Origin: RYN-230 sp963793825
Lineage (GTDB): Bacteria; Actinomycetota; Actinomycetes; Streptosporangiales; Streptosporangiaceae
Assembly: GCA_963793825.1 (NCBI GenBank)
Contig: CAWCBE010000012.1
Location: forward strand, 620,001 to 684,000
Direction of reading: 5' to 3'
Length of the DNA stretch: 64,000 nt
The position numbers were made by a program, and so were the translations under genes. Numbering within the stretch: position 1 is the stretch's first letter; the number at the start of each line of letters is the position of its first letter. The notes beneath the pieces were generated by a model. It was not told the DNA's origin and made no database searches. It worked only from the letters and a program-made list of their open reading frames with translations. Positions 25,797-33,701 of the stretch are shown one piece after another.

Positions 25797-26756
25797 TCAG
25801 TGAAGGGTGTCTGGACCCAAAAAATGATCCCATCCGGACAGCCCCTCAGATCGCCGCGAATCGATCCTGACCCCTCGGCCCGCCCGCACCCGCCCCACGA
25901 TCACCCAGCGCGCCGGGAGGGGGGTCCCGGGCGGGAATGTTGCGGCCAGTCCATGATCCTCCCCGCCGGTGAGAATCCAGTCAAGCGGGTCGCGCTTACC
26001 GAGCGCATCGGCGGCAGCACGCAGCGCACCACCCCGGGGCAAACGCCCCGATTCCAGGTCAATGCGGACCCCGCTACTGTCGGCCACGTGCCCGAGATCC
26101 TGGACCAGGCCGTCACTCACATCGATCATCGCGGTGGCGCCCAGCCGCCCGGCCTCGGGCCCGGCTGCGTAGTCCGGCTGCGGGCGGCGGTGCGCGGCCA
26201 GCAGGGCGGCCGGCTCCGCCCGCCCGGCCTGTAGCAGGGCCAGGCCGGCCGCCGAGTGACCGAGCACGCCCGCCACGGCGACCACGTCCCCGGGCCGGGC
26301 GCCGGACCGGGTCACCGGCGCCGCCCCGGCCAGCGTGCCCAGGGCGGTCACCGCCAGCATCACCAGCGGCGCGGCCGAGATATCGCCGCCGGCCACGCTC
26401 GTCCCGGCCCGGGCGCACTCCTGGGCCAGGCCCGCGGCCAGGTCCTCGGCCCAGGCGACCGGCAGGTCCGGCGGGGCGGCCAGGCCGACCAGCAACGCGG
26501 TGGGGAGCCCGCCCATGGCCGCGATGTCAGCCAGGTTCTGCGCCGCGGCCTTCACGCCGATATCCAGGGCGGTGGACCAGTCGCGGCGGAAGTGGCGGCC
26601 CTCGATCAGCAGGTCCGTGCTGGCCAGCACCCGTCCGTCCGGGGTGGCCAGCAGCGCCGCGTCGTCACCGATGCCCAGCAACGTGCCGGGGGCCTGCGGC
26701 ATCCGGGCCGCGAGCGCCGCGATGAGCCCGAACTCCCCGAGGTCTGCGACGGTAAT
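25797..26756 (-). CDS. thiL: Thiamine-monophosphate kinase, apparent ATT start
   Basis: Last step of thiamine diphosphate synthesis (TMP plus ATP). Conserved parts are GIGDDAALLATPDGRVLAST, TDLLIEGRHFRRDW, AGGDISAAP and DVSDGLVQDLGHVADSSGV. The first ATG in this frame is at 26702, but the 18 codons before it read TVADLGEFGLIAALAAR after an ATT. This is the family N-terminus, which normally begins M-T-V-A-D-L-G-E-F. The codon in the Met position is ATT (26756-26754), with GGGGAGGG 3 nt upstream and an in-frame TAA just before. No ATG, GTG, TTG or CTG lies between. Using ATT gives 319 residues, the usual size. Confidence 0.9.
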   Translation of the reverse strand: MTVADLGEFGLIAALAARMPQAPGTLLGIGDDAALLATPDGRVLASTDLLIEGRHFRRDWSTALDIGVKAAAQNLADIAAMGGLPTALLVGLAAPPDLPVAWAEDLAAGLAQECARAGTSVAGGDISAAPLVMLAVTALGTLAGAAPVTRSGARPGDVVAVAGVLGHSAAGLALLQAGRAEPAALLAAHRRPQPDYAAGPEAGRLGATAMIDVSDGLVQDLGHVADSSGVRIDLESGRLPRGGALRAAADALGKRDPLDWILTGGEDHGLAATFPPGTPLPARWVIVGRVRAGRGVRIDSRRSEGLSGWDHFLGPDTLH

Positions 26757-26837
26757 GGGCCCTCCCCGGCTGCCATCCTCGCCTTAGGGTACCGTTGCCA
26801 TTCCGGCCGCTGGCGACGAAGCCCCCGGGGAGGACGC

Positions 26838-27071
26838 GTGGTGCAGGCATACATCCTCGTGCAGACCGAGGTGGGCAAGGCCGCCGAGGTAGCCCGCCGC
26901 ATCGGATCGATCACCGGGGTGACCCTGGCGGAGGACGTCACGGGACCGTATGACGTGATCGTCCGGGCGGAGGCGCCCAACGTGGACGACCTGGGCCGCC
27001 TGGTGGTCGCCCAGATCCAGGGGGTGGCCGGCATCACGAGGACCCTTACCTGCCCGATCGTGCATATCTGA
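26838..27071 (+). CDS. Stand-alone Lrp/AsnC ligand-binding domain protein
   Basis: A 77-residue RAM/ACT-like ligand-binding domain without the helix-turn-helix of full Lrp proteins. It begins MVQAYILVQTEVGKAAEVAR and contains ITGVTLAEDVTGPYDVIVRA and AGITRTLTCPIVHI, the well-known actinobacterial small SAM-like domain. Two consecutive GTG codons (26838, 26841) follow GGGGAGGA; either could start translation. Divergent from thiL, 81 nt away. Members of this group may bind amino acids and modulate Lrp proteins, but this is not established. Confidence 0.88.
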   Translation: MVQAYILVQTEVGKAAEVARRIGSITGVTLAEDVTGPYDVIVRAEAPNVDDLGRLVVAQIQGVAGITRTLTCPIVHI

Positions 27072-27113
27072 CGTCCCGGCGGGCCCGGTGCGCCGCTGGT
27101 TACCGCGTGCCCG

Positions 27114-27211
27114 TCACCCGGCGGCGCCCGGCACCCGGCCGGGCCCCTCACCCGGCGGCGCCCGGCACCCGGCCGCGCCCGGCACCCGGCCGCGCCCGGC
27201 ACCCGGCGGGA
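27114..27211. repeat. CCCGGCACCCGGC-type repeats
   Basis: Five or more degenerate copies of a 17-24 bp C-rich unit (core GCGCCCGGCACCCGGC) in the gap between the Lrp-type gene and the PRC-barrel gene. Frames over it code only Pro/Gly/Ala/Arg repeats, so no gene is called. Confidence 0.6.
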
Positions 27212-27299
27212 CAGGCCCTCTGGTCGCGTGTGGCCTGCCGGGTCCTGGATGGACCCGTCCGCCACGGGTACAGGCAGGACAAGTGACGAAGGAGGCGCG

Positions 27300-27656
27300 A
27301 TGTTCGAGGCTGGCGATATCCGGGAGTGGCGCGGCCACGACGTGGTGGACGACTCCGGGCACAAGATCGGCACGCTGGAAGCGATCTATGTGGATACCGG
27401 GACCGACGAGCCATCCTTCGCCACCGTCACCGTCGGCCTGCCGACCCGGCACCGGCTCATCTTCGTGCCCCTGGCCGGCGCCACCGTGGGCCCCGGCTAC
27501 CTCAAGGTCGGCTACCCGAGGAACCTGGTCAAGGGCGCGCCCTCGATCGATACTGACGGCGAGCTGCCGGCGGCTGACGAGCCGGCCATCTTCAAGCACT
27601 ACGAACTGGCCTACCAGCCGGGGGCCGGGGGCGAACGGCGCCTGGCCCGCCGCTGA
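27300..27656 (+). CDS. PRC-barrel domain protein
   Basis: A 118-residue protein with ATG at 27300 preceded by AAGGAGG 4 nt upstream. Residues 5-80 (IREWRGHDVVDDSGHKIGTL ... FVPLAGATVGPGYLKVGYP) are a PRC-barrel, the beta-barrel shared by photosynthetic reaction centre H subunits and RimM. The rest, to FKHYELAYQPGAGGERRLARR, is a short polar tail. Stand-alone PRC-barrel proteins are frequent in actinomycetes, often with stress genes, without a proven role. It lies 27 nt upstream of a small membrane protein gene and they probably form a pair. Confidence 0.85.
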   Translation: MFEAGDIREWRGHDVVDDSGHKIGTLEAIYVDTGTDEPSFATVTVGLPTRHRLIFVPLAGATVGPGYLKVGYPRNLVKGAPSIDTDGELPAADEPAIFKHYELAYQPGAGGERRLARR

Positions 27657-27683
27657 CCGGCCGGAAGGATCGGAGAGCGCACG

Positions 27684-27848
27684 ATGGCGCTGTTTCTGCT
27701 GCTCATCATCGCGGCCATCGCCCTGGGCATTGTCGGGGTCGTGGTGAAGGGCCTGTTCTACCTGCTGTTGATCGGCGTGCTGGTAGTGATCATCGACCTC
27801 ATCGTGATGGGCGTCCGGCTCAGCCGCCGCCGGCGGGTGACCCGGTAA
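27684..27848 (+). CDS. Small two-helix membrane protein
   Basis: A 54-residue protein, MALFLLLIIAAIALGIVGVV, then a second hydrophobic run ending IVMGVRLSRRRRVTR. Two membrane helices and a positive C-terminus suggest an integral membrane peptide with its tail in the cytoplasm. GGAGAG lies 8 nt before ATG 27684. Small hydrophobic proteins of this kind accompany PRC-barrel genes in actinomycetes. The 3' end overlaps the read-through part of cofC on the other strand but not the conserved cofC frame. Confidence 0.75.
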   Translation: MALFLLLIIAAIALGIVGVVVKGLFYLLLIGVLVVIIDLIVMGVRLSRRRRVTR

Positions 27849-28504
27849 CGGCTCACCGCAGCTGGGCGGCGAGCACCGCGGTCCGCGGTCCCAGCCCAAG
27901 GCCGGGCTGCCCGGCCCAGGTCGTCGGGCGTGTCCACGTCCGAGCGCAGGCTGGGCACGTCGGCCAGCATCAGCTCGGCCGCCCCCCCGGCCCGGTATCG
28001 GGAGGCTGAACCCGGGCCGAACCGGGGCCGGAACGGCGTGCCGGGCCGGGCCGTATACAGGGTGGTGCCGGTGCCTGCCGCGTCAGCCACGAAGGCCTCC
28101 GGCCATTGCGCCGCGGCGCGCAGGGCCCGGGCCAGCTCGTCCGGCCGCAGCGCCGGAAGGTCGGCGGCCAGCCCGGCCGTGCCCGCCGCTGGCCACCGGG
28201 ACGCGGCCGCCGCGGCGCCGTGGGCCAGGGCTGGGTTGAGCCCGGCATCCGGCTCATCGGCCAGCACTATGGCGCCCAGCGCGCGGAGTGCGCCCTCGGC
28301 CGCCACGTCATCGGTGACCACGACCACAGTGCCCACGGCCGGGCAGGCCGCGGCCGCGCTGACCGTGTCCGCCGCCATGGCCAGGGCCAGGGCCGAGCGG
28401 GCCGGGCCGGCCAGCCCGGCCAGGCGGGATTTGGCGCGGGCAAGTACCTTGACGGGGATCACCAGCGACCAGCTGAGCGGGCTCTCGGTCACACGGGCGA
28501 CCAT
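27758..28504 (-). CDS. cofC: F420 pathway guanylyltransferase, frameshifted C-terminus
   Basis: CofC/FbiD activates 2-phospholactate or phosphoenolpyruvate with GTP in coenzyme F420 synthesis. Conserved parts are WSLVIPVKVLARAKSRLAGL, VVVVTDDVAAEGALRALGA, DEPDAGLNPALAHGAAAA, LAADLPALRPDELARAL and VPSLRSDVDTPDDLGRA. After this the in-frame protein reads unrelated sequence to a stop at 27758, overlapping the convergent gene. In the neighbouring frame, the expected ending LGLGPRTAVLAAQLR occurs, with a stop at 27853. A one-base insertion or two-base deletion near 27896-27915 explains this. The catalytic part is intact. Start ATG 28504 or GTG 28492. Confidence 0.82.
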   Translation of the reverse strand: MVARVTESPLSWSLVIPVKVLARAKSRLAGLAGPARSALALAMAADTVSAAAACPAVGTVVVVTDDVAAEGALRALGAIVLADEPDAGLNPALAHGAAAAASRWPAAGTAGLAADLPALRPDELARALRAAAQWPEAFVADAAGTGTTLYTARPGTPFRPRFGPGSASRYRAGGAAELMLADVPSLRSDVDTPDDLGRAARPWAGTADRGARRPAAVSRYRVTRRRRLSRTPITMRSMITTSTPINSR

Positions 28505-28644
28505 ACTGCCCGCCGCGGCGGGCAGGTGATCCGGCAGGCGGACGGTCTGGCCTCGACACGGCCACGGGCAGAACGGGAGACTGAGCAGCACCATGAGCTG
28601 GCCGCAGCACAGGCGGGAGACCGCGGGATGAGCAGGCGACACCT

Positions 28645-29508
28645 ATGAGCAGGCAGCAGGGCCAGCGCTACAAGCCGGGCTGGCGGGCCGGGACCAAGGT
28701 GTACCTGCCGCCGCTGATCAAGTCGCTGATGAAGCGGGACTGGCAGGGGTACCAGCACTTCCCGCGTCAGGGCGGCATGATCGTGGCCGCGAACCACCTG
28801 TCCTACGCCGACTGGCCGGCCATGGCGCTGTTCGTGCACGAGGCGGGGCGCTACCCCGCCTTCATGATCAAGTCCTCGGCCTTCGACGTGAAGCTGATCG
28901 GGCCGTATCTGCGCGCCCTCGGCCAGCTGCCGGTGCGCCGCGGTGAGGCCGACGCGGCGAACGTGCTCAAGGTGGCCGAGCAGGCCCTGGTCGAGGGCGA
29001 GTGCGTGGTCATCTACCCCGAGGGGACGGCCACCCGCGACCCGGACCAGTGGCCCATGCTGGCCAAGACCGGCGTGGCCCGGATGGCGCTGGCCACCGGG
29101 GTGCCGGTGGTGCCGGTGGCCCAGTGGGGCGCGCAGGAGATCCTCCCCTACGGCACTACCCGGCCGCACCTGGTGCCGCGGAAGCTAGTGCGGATGCTGG
29201 CCGGGCCGCCCGTGGACCTGAGCGACTTCGAGGGCAAGCCGCTCACCCGGGACGTGCTGCGCGGGGCCACCAACGCCATCATGGCCGACATCACCACGCT
29301 GCTCGCGGAAATGCGTGACGGGCAGCCGCCCGCCACGCCGTACCACCCCGCCGTGGCCCGCCGCGCAGCGCGCCAGGCCGCCCGCGAGCAGGCTGAGCAG
29401 GAAGAGGCCCCGCGCGAAGGCGCCTTGCCGGAGCAGCGAGCCCGGCAGGAGCAGCAGGTCTCGGGCCCACCCGGCAGCGCTGACCCGCACGAGGCGACAC
29501 CGACGTGA
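28645..29508 (+). CDS. plsC: 1-acyl-sn-glycerol-3-phosphate acyltransferase
   Basis: Acyltransferase making phosphatidic acid. The HX4D motif is in VAANHLSYADWPAM, and the later motifs are GQLPVRRGEADAANVLKVA, CVVIYPEGTATRDPDQWPML and VPVVPVAQWGAQEILP. Residues 240-287 are a charged tail rich in Ala, Arg, Gln and Glu. ATG at 28645 is the first in frame. Its TGA overlaps the GTG of gpsA, giving translational coupling in phospholipid synthesis. The same plsC-gpsA-ddl order occurs in Streptomyces (from memory). Confidence 0.92.
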   Translation: MSRQQGQRYKPGWRAGTKVYLPPLIKSLMKRDWQGYQHFPRQGGMIVAANHLSYADWPAMALFVHEAGRYPAFMIKSSAFDVKLIGPYLRALGQLPVRRGEADAANVLKVAEQALVEGECVVIYPEGTATRDPDQWPMLAKTGVARMALATGVPVVPVAQWGAQEILPYGTTRPHLVPRKLVRMLAGPPVDLSDFEGKPLTRDVLRGATNAIMADITTLLAEMRDGQPPATPYHPAVARRAARQAAREQAEQEEAPREGALPEQRARQEQQVSGPPGSADPHEATPT

Positions 29509-30509
29509 GGGCCGCGGTGATGGGGGCCGGCATGTGGGGCACCACCTTCGCCCAGGTGCTCTGCGACGCGGGCACCCCGACCATCCTGTGGGGGCGCCGG
29601 GCCGAGCTGGTCACGGCGATCAATACGCAGCACGAGAACCTGGACTACCTGCCGGGGGTGGCGCTCACCGCCAAGCTGACTGCCAGTGCCGACCCGGCCC
29701 AGGCGCTGGCCGGGGCGGATGCTGTCGTGCTGGCCGTGCCTGCGCAGAGCCTGCGCACCAACCTCACGTCCTGGCTGGGACTGCTGCCCGCGGGCGCGGC
29801 CTTCGTGAGCCTGATGAAGGGGATCGAGCTGGGTACCGGGCACCGGATGAGCCAGGTCATCGCCGAGGTGACCGGGGCCGGGCCGGACCGGATCGCGGTC
29901 GTCTCCGGGCCGAACCTGGCCCGGGAGATCGCCGAGCGCCAGCACGCTGCCACCGTGGTGGCCAGCGATGACGACACGCTGGCCAAGCGGCTGCAGCAGG
30001 CCTGCCACACCGGCTACTTCCGCCCGTATACGAATCCGGATGTCGTCGGCTGCGAGCTGGGTGGCGCGGTGAAGAACGTCATCGCGCTCGGCGTCGGCAT
30101 CGCCGTGGGCATGGGGTGCGGGGACAACACCCGGGCCACCCTGATCACCCGCGGCCTGGCGGAGATCACCCGGCTGGGCGCGGCGCTCGGCGCCGACCCG
30201 CACACGTTCGCCGGCCTGGCCGGGATGGGCGACCTGGTGGCCACGTGCAGTTCGCCGCTGTCGCGGAACCGGACGTTCGGCGAGATGATCGGCCGCGGCA
30301 TGCCCGTGGCCGACGTACGGACCGTTACCACCCAGGTGGCTGAGGGCGCGAAGTCCGCGGGGCCGGTGCTGGACCTGGCCCGCCGGCACGGGGTGGAGAT
30401 GCCGATCACAGAAGTAGTGGTCGGCGTCATGGACGCCCGGATCGACGTCAGCCAGGCCGCGGAGCTGCTGACGTCGCGGTCCGCCAAGCCCGAGCGCTAT
30501 GGGATCTGA
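29505..30509 (+). CDS. gpsA: Glycerol-3-phosphate dehydrogenase [NAD(P)+]
   Basis: Makes sn-glycerol-3-phosphate for phospholipids from dihydroxyacetone phosphate. The N-terminal nucleotide fold is MRAAVMGAGMWGTTFAQVL. Conserved LMKGIELGTGHRMSQVI, VVSGPNLAREIAERQ, the catalytic Lys in CELGGAVKNVIALGVGI, LAGMGDLVATCSSPLSRNR and VAEGAKSAGPVLDLA follow. 334 residues is typical. GTG 29505 overlaps the plsC stop, so they are coupled. The PLP-lyase gene downstream overlaps its end. Confidence 0.96.
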   Translation: MRAAVMGAGMWGTTFAQVLCDAGTPTILWGRRAELVTAINTQHENLDYLPGVALTAKLTASADPAQALAGADAVVLAVPAQSLRTNLTSWLGLLPAGAAFVSLMKGIELGTGHRMSQVIAEVTGAGPDRIAVVSGPNLAREIAERQHAATVVASDDDTLAKRLQQACHTGYFRPYTNPDVVGCELGGAVKNVIALGVGIAVGMGCGDNTRATLITRGLAEITRLGAALGADPHTFAGLAGMGDLVATCSSPLSRNRTFGEMIGRGMPVADVRTVTTQVAEGAKSAGPVLDLARRHGVEMPITEVVVGVMDARIDVSQAAELLTSRSAKPERYGI

Positions 30510-31776
30510 CGCGATGCGATCCACCGCGGGCTCCGGCGCGGCGGGCTCCGCCGCGGCGGGCTCCGGGCCCGGACAGGGCGAGCACACCAGGGCCGTGCAC
30601 CTGCCGCCGGCGCCCGTGCCCGCACAGCGGCCACTCGGCGGGGCGGTCTACCGCAGCGCGACGTTCGCCTTCGACTCGAGCGCGGAGTACGCGGCCGTGC
30701 TGAACGGCAGGCAGGACGGCTATACCTACAGCCGGATCGACAATCCGACCTCGGACGGGTTCGCGGCCGGGGTCGCCGCGCTGGAGGGCTACCGGGTGCC
30801 GGGGCCGGTCCAGGCGCAGGCGTTCGCCTCCGGCATGGCCGCGATCAGCACGGTGTTCTGGACCTTCGCCGAGGCAGGCGCGCATGTGGTGGCCCCGGCC
30901 GCGGTCTACGGCGGAACCTACGGGTTCCTGCACAGCGTGGCCGCCCGGTTCGCGGTCCGGACCGACTTCACCGACCTGGCCGACCTGAGCCAGGTCGAGG
31001 CGGCGTTGCGGCCGGAGACCCGGATCGTCTATGCGGAGACGCTGGCCAACCCGACGACGGCGGTGGCGGACCTGCCCGCCCTGGCCGACATCGCGCACCG
31101 GGCCGGTGCGCTGCTCGTGGTGGACTCCACGCTGGCCTCGCCCGCGGTGTGCCGGCCACTGGAGCATGGGGCGGACCTGGTGCTGCACTCCGCCACCAAG
31201 TACCTCGGCGGTCACTCGGACGCCACCGGCGGGGTGGTGGCCGGCCACCCGGACCTGGTGCGGCGGGTCCGGGCGGTGCGCATCGACACCGGCGGCTCGC
31301 TCGCGCCCGATGAGGCCTTCCTGCTGCACCGCGGGATGGAGACGCTGCCGTTGCGGGTGGCCCGGCATTGCTCCACCGCGTTGATGTTCGCCGCCACGGT
31401 GGCGAAGCACCCGGCGGTGCACCGGGTGGATTACCCCGGGCTGCCGGGCCATCCCGGGCACGAACTGGCCCGGCGGCTGTTTGACGCCGGGCCGGAGGGC
31501 ACCCGGTTCGGCGCGATCGTGACCGTGACGCCGCATGGCGGCCGGGCCGGCGGGTACGCCTTCGCCGACCGGCTGCGGCTGGCCCGGGTGGCTGCCTCGC
31601 TGGGCGGGACGCACACCCTGGCCGGGCACGTGGCCTCGACCACGCACCGCCAGTTCGACGACGCGGCGCTGGCCGCTGCCGGGATCGACCCGGGCGCGGT
31701 CAGGTTCTCTATTGGCCTGGAGGACGGCGACGACCTGATCGCCGACGCATGGCAGGCGCTGGACGCGCTGAGCTGA
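30499..31776 (+). CDS. Cys/Met metabolism PLP-dependent lyase
   Basis: Trans-sulfuration family enzyme (cystathionine gamma-lyase, gamma-synthase or methionine gamma-lyase type). The PLP Lys is in VLHSATKYLGGHSDATGG. Other family features are YTYSRIDNPTSD, AFASGMAAISTVFW, YGGTYGF, VYAETLANPTTAVADLPALA, VVDSTLASPAV and the C-terminal RFSIGLEDGDDLIAD. The first 30 residues are Gly/Ser/Ala low complexity. ATG 30499 overlaps gpsA; ATG 30514, just after the gpsA stop, is equally possible. Exact reaction cannot be told by eye. A 21-bp perfect hairpin follows its stop by 58 nt. Confidence 0.88.
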   Translation: MGSDAMRSTAGSGAAGSAAAGSGPGQGEHTRAVHLPPAPVPAQRPLGGAVYRSATFAFDSSAEYAAVLNGRQDGYTYSRIDNPTSDGFAAGVAALEGYRVPGPVQAQAFASGMAAISTVFWTFAEAGAHVVAPAAVYGGTYGFLHSVAARFAVRTDFTDLADLSQVEAALRPETRIVYAETLANPTTAVADLPALADIAHRAGALLVVDSTLASPAVCRPLEHGADLVLHSATKYLGGHSDATGGVVAGHPDLVRRVRAVRIDTGGSLAPDEAFLLHRGMETLPLRVARHCSTALMFAATVAKHPAVHRVDYPGLPGHPGHELARRLFDAGPEGTRFGAIVTVTPHGGRAGGYAFADRLRLARVAASLGGTHTLAGHVASTTHRQFDDAALAAAGIDPGAVRFSIGLEDGDDLIADAWQALDALS

Positions 31777-31834
31777 AGCGGGCCGCCCGGGCCCGTGTCT
31801 AGGGCAGGCTGAGCGGGTGGAATGTACCGGGTGT

Positions 31835-31880
31835 CCCCGTCTCGGCCGTCCCGGGCCTGCCCGGGACGGCCGAGACGGGG
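31835..31880 (+). terminator. Perfect 21-bp hairpin between PLP lyase and ddl
   Basis: Arms 31835-31855 and 31860-31880 are exact reverse complements around the loop CCTG. It sits 58 nt after the PLP-lyase stop and 31 nt before the ddl start, so it most likely ends the plsC-gpsA-lyase transcript. It would also be folded in the ddl leader if transcription started upstream. No T tract. Confidence 0.7.
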
Positions 31881-31911
31881 CCGGTCCGGACGGGACCAGG
31901 AAGGGGAGAGC

Positions 31912-33069
31912 GTGAACGACGGCAAGATCCGGGTCGCGGTCGTATTCGGCGGCCGGGGACCCGAGCACGCCATCTCGTGCGCGAGCGGCGGGACTGTGCT
32001 GGCCACCCTGGACCGGGACCGGTACGAGGTCATCCCGGTCGGCATCCTGCCCGACGGGCGGTGGGTGCTCACCTCCGACGACCCGCAGCGGCTGGCCATC
32101 ACCGGTGGCCAGCTGCCGTCGGTCGAGTCGGTGGCCGAGCCCGGCGCGCAGGTACTCCCGTGGGGCGCGGAACCGGGTGCCGGGACACTGAGCACCGCAG
32201 AGCCGGAAGCCATCCCCCGCGTGCTCGGCGCGGTCAACGTGGTGCTGCCCATGCTGCACGGCCCGTTCGGCGAGGACGGCACCCTGCAGGGCCTGCTGGA
32301 GATGGCGGGCATCCGGTACGTCGGGGCCGGGGTGCTGGCCAGCGCGGTCAGCATGGACAAGGAGTACATGAAGCTGATCTTCGCGGCCCGCGGCCTGCCG
32401 GTCGGCCCCTTCGTCGTCGTCCGTGACCAGGACTGGAAACTGGCCGCGGCGGACAGCGCATCGCTGCCGGTGCCCGGCGAGCGCAAGCGGGTGCTGGACG
32501 CGATCGGCGAGCTGGGCTGGCCGGTCTTCGTCAAGCCGGCCCGGGGTGGCTCCAGCATCGGCACGTCGAAAGCGTCGGACCTGGCCGGACTGCACGAGTC
32601 CATCGAGACGGCGCGGCGCTACGACCGGAAGGTGCTGGTGGAGAAGGCCATCACCGGGCGGGAGGTTGAGTGCGCCGTGCTGGAAGGCCTGGACGGCGCG
32701 CCACCGGACACCAGCATGCCCGGGCAGCTCATGGTGGACGGCGGGGAGGAGTTCTTCGACTTCGAGGCCAAGTACCTCGACGACGCGAACGGGATGCTGA
32801 TCCCGGCGCCGATCCCGGCCGAGCACCTGGACGAGGTGCGCCGCCTGGCCGCCGCCGCCTTCCAGGCGGTGTCCGGCGAAGGCCTGGCCCGGGTGGACTT
32901 CTTCTACACGCCGGACGGGCAGATCCTGCTCAACGAGATCAACACGATGCCCGGCATGACCGCTGCCTCGTACTTCCCGAAGATGTGGGCCGCCAGCGGG
33001 CTGCCGCTGGGTGACCTGCTGGACCGGCTGATCAGCACCGCGCTGCGCAAGCAGCCCGGCCTGCACTGA
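31912..33069 (+). CDS. ddl: D-alanine--D-alanine ligase
   Basis: Peptidoglycan precursor enzyme of the ATP-grasp fold. GTG at 31912 with AAGGGGAG upstream gives 385 residues starting MNDGKIRVAVVFGGRGPEHA. Motifs: LPMLHGPFGEDGTLQGLLEM, MDKEYMKLIFAARGLPVGP, VFVKPARGGSSIGTSKA, VLVEKAITGREVECAVLE, and the metal site NEINTMPGMTAASYFPKMW. The frame is open upstream but that part contains the hairpin and is non-coding. The segment after the DPQRL residues is somewhat extended, as in other actinomycetes. Confidence 0.96.
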   Translation: MNDGKIRVAVVFGGRGPEHAISCASGGTVLATLDRDRYEVIPVGILPDGRWVLTSDDPQRLAITGGQLPSVESVAEPGAQVLPWGAEPGAGTLSTAEPEAIPRVLGAVNVVLPMLHGPFGEDGTLQGLLEMAGIRYVGAGVLASAVSMDKEYMKLIFAARGLPVGPFVVVRDQDWKLAAADSASLPVPGERKRVLDAIGELGWPVFVKPARGGSSIGTSKASDLAGLHESIETARRYDRKVLVEKAITGREVECAVLEGLDGAPPDTSMPGQLMVDGGEEFFDFEAKYLDDANGMLIPAPIPAEHLDEVRRLAAAAFQAVSGEGLARVDFFYTPDGQILLNEINTMPGMTAASYFPKMWAASGLPLGDLLDRLISTALRKQPGLH

Positions 33070-33166
33070 CGCCCGGTGAACACGCGGGTGCCCGGTTCAT
33101 GAGGCGCCCCGGGCCGACGGCCTGCCCGGCGCGGGCCGGGGACGAGCCGGCCGGGCACGGGAAGGG

Positions 33167-33487
33167 GTGACAGGAGCGGTGCAGGCCACGGTGCGCAGCT
33201 ACGACGAGTCGGCCCGGTCGGGCAGCGTATTCACCGACGACGGGACCGTCGTGCCGTTCGGCGCGCAGTCGCTGGCCGGGTCCGGGCTGCGCCTGCTGCG
33301 CCCCGGCCAGCGGGTCCGGCTGCGCCTGGGTCAGGACGGCGCGGTCGCGGCCCTTACCCTGGCCACCTTCCCCCTTCCCCCGGACCCCGCCGTGCGTCCG
33401 CGGGATACAAAAGAACTACGTGACGGTGACAGCGATGTAGCGGGCGCACCGGGGCGGCCGCCGGGCGGTAGTGAGGGAGGTGGCTGA
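33167..33487 (+). CDS. Cold-shock-domain-like small protein
   Basis: Residues 5-60 (VQATVRSYDESARSGSVFTD, then PFGAQSLAGSGLRLLRPGQR and VRLRLGQDG) match the variant cold-shock domain found in actinomycetes, an OB-fold that may bind nucleic acid. The canonical RNP motifs are not preserved. The C-terminal 35 residues are Gly/Pro/Asp-rich. GTG 33167 is directly next to GAAGGG; GTG 33179 is in frame and better spaced from it, giving MQATVRSYD, and may be the true start. Between ddl and hup, on the ddl strand. Confidence 0.78.
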   Translation: MTGAVQATVRSYDESARSGSVFTDDGTVVPFGAQSLAGSGLRLLRPGQRVRLRLGQDGAVAALTLATFPLPPDPAVRPRDTKELRDGDSDVAGAPGRPPGGSEGGG

Positions 33488-33524
33488 TGCGGTCGGTGGG
33501 CCGCAACTCCCCCGACCTCTCGCC

Positions 33525-33561
33525 GGCATCAGCAGGTATCCACGGCATCAGCAGGTATCCA
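33525..33561. repeat. Two 17-19 bp direct repeats
   Basis: GGCATCAGCAGGTATCCA occurs at 33525 and again at 33544, 19 bp apart, with a degenerate third unit (GGCATACAGCAGCATTCAGC) following at about 33571. They lie in the non-coding gap between the cold-shock-like gene and hup. Purpose unknown. Confidence 0.7.
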
Positions 33562-33621
33562 GCGTCTCGCGGCATACAGCAGCATTCAGCAACGCCTTGC
33601 GGCCTACCTGAGCGCCCCAGA

Positions 33622-33671
33622 CATGATCATGGGATTGGTGCTGCCAGAGCGGCACCAATCCCATGATCATG
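33622..33671 (-). terminator. Perfect 20-bp hairpin after hup
   Basis: Arms 33622-33641 (CATGATCATGGGATTGGTGC) and 33652-33671 are exact complements around a 10-nt loop. It begins 31 nt past the hup stop on the minus strand and faces the plus-strand gene ending at 33487, so it can serve as a bidirectional terminator. Its AT content is unusual for the region. Confidence 0.7.
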
Positions 33672-33701
33672 ACTGCCATCCGCCCGGCCTGCGGCCGGGG
33701 G

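Noticed and set aside
30448..33066. 872-codon minus-strand frame opposite the PLP lyase and ddl
   Set aside because: Spans two well-supported genes and the terminator between them; no domain recognised.
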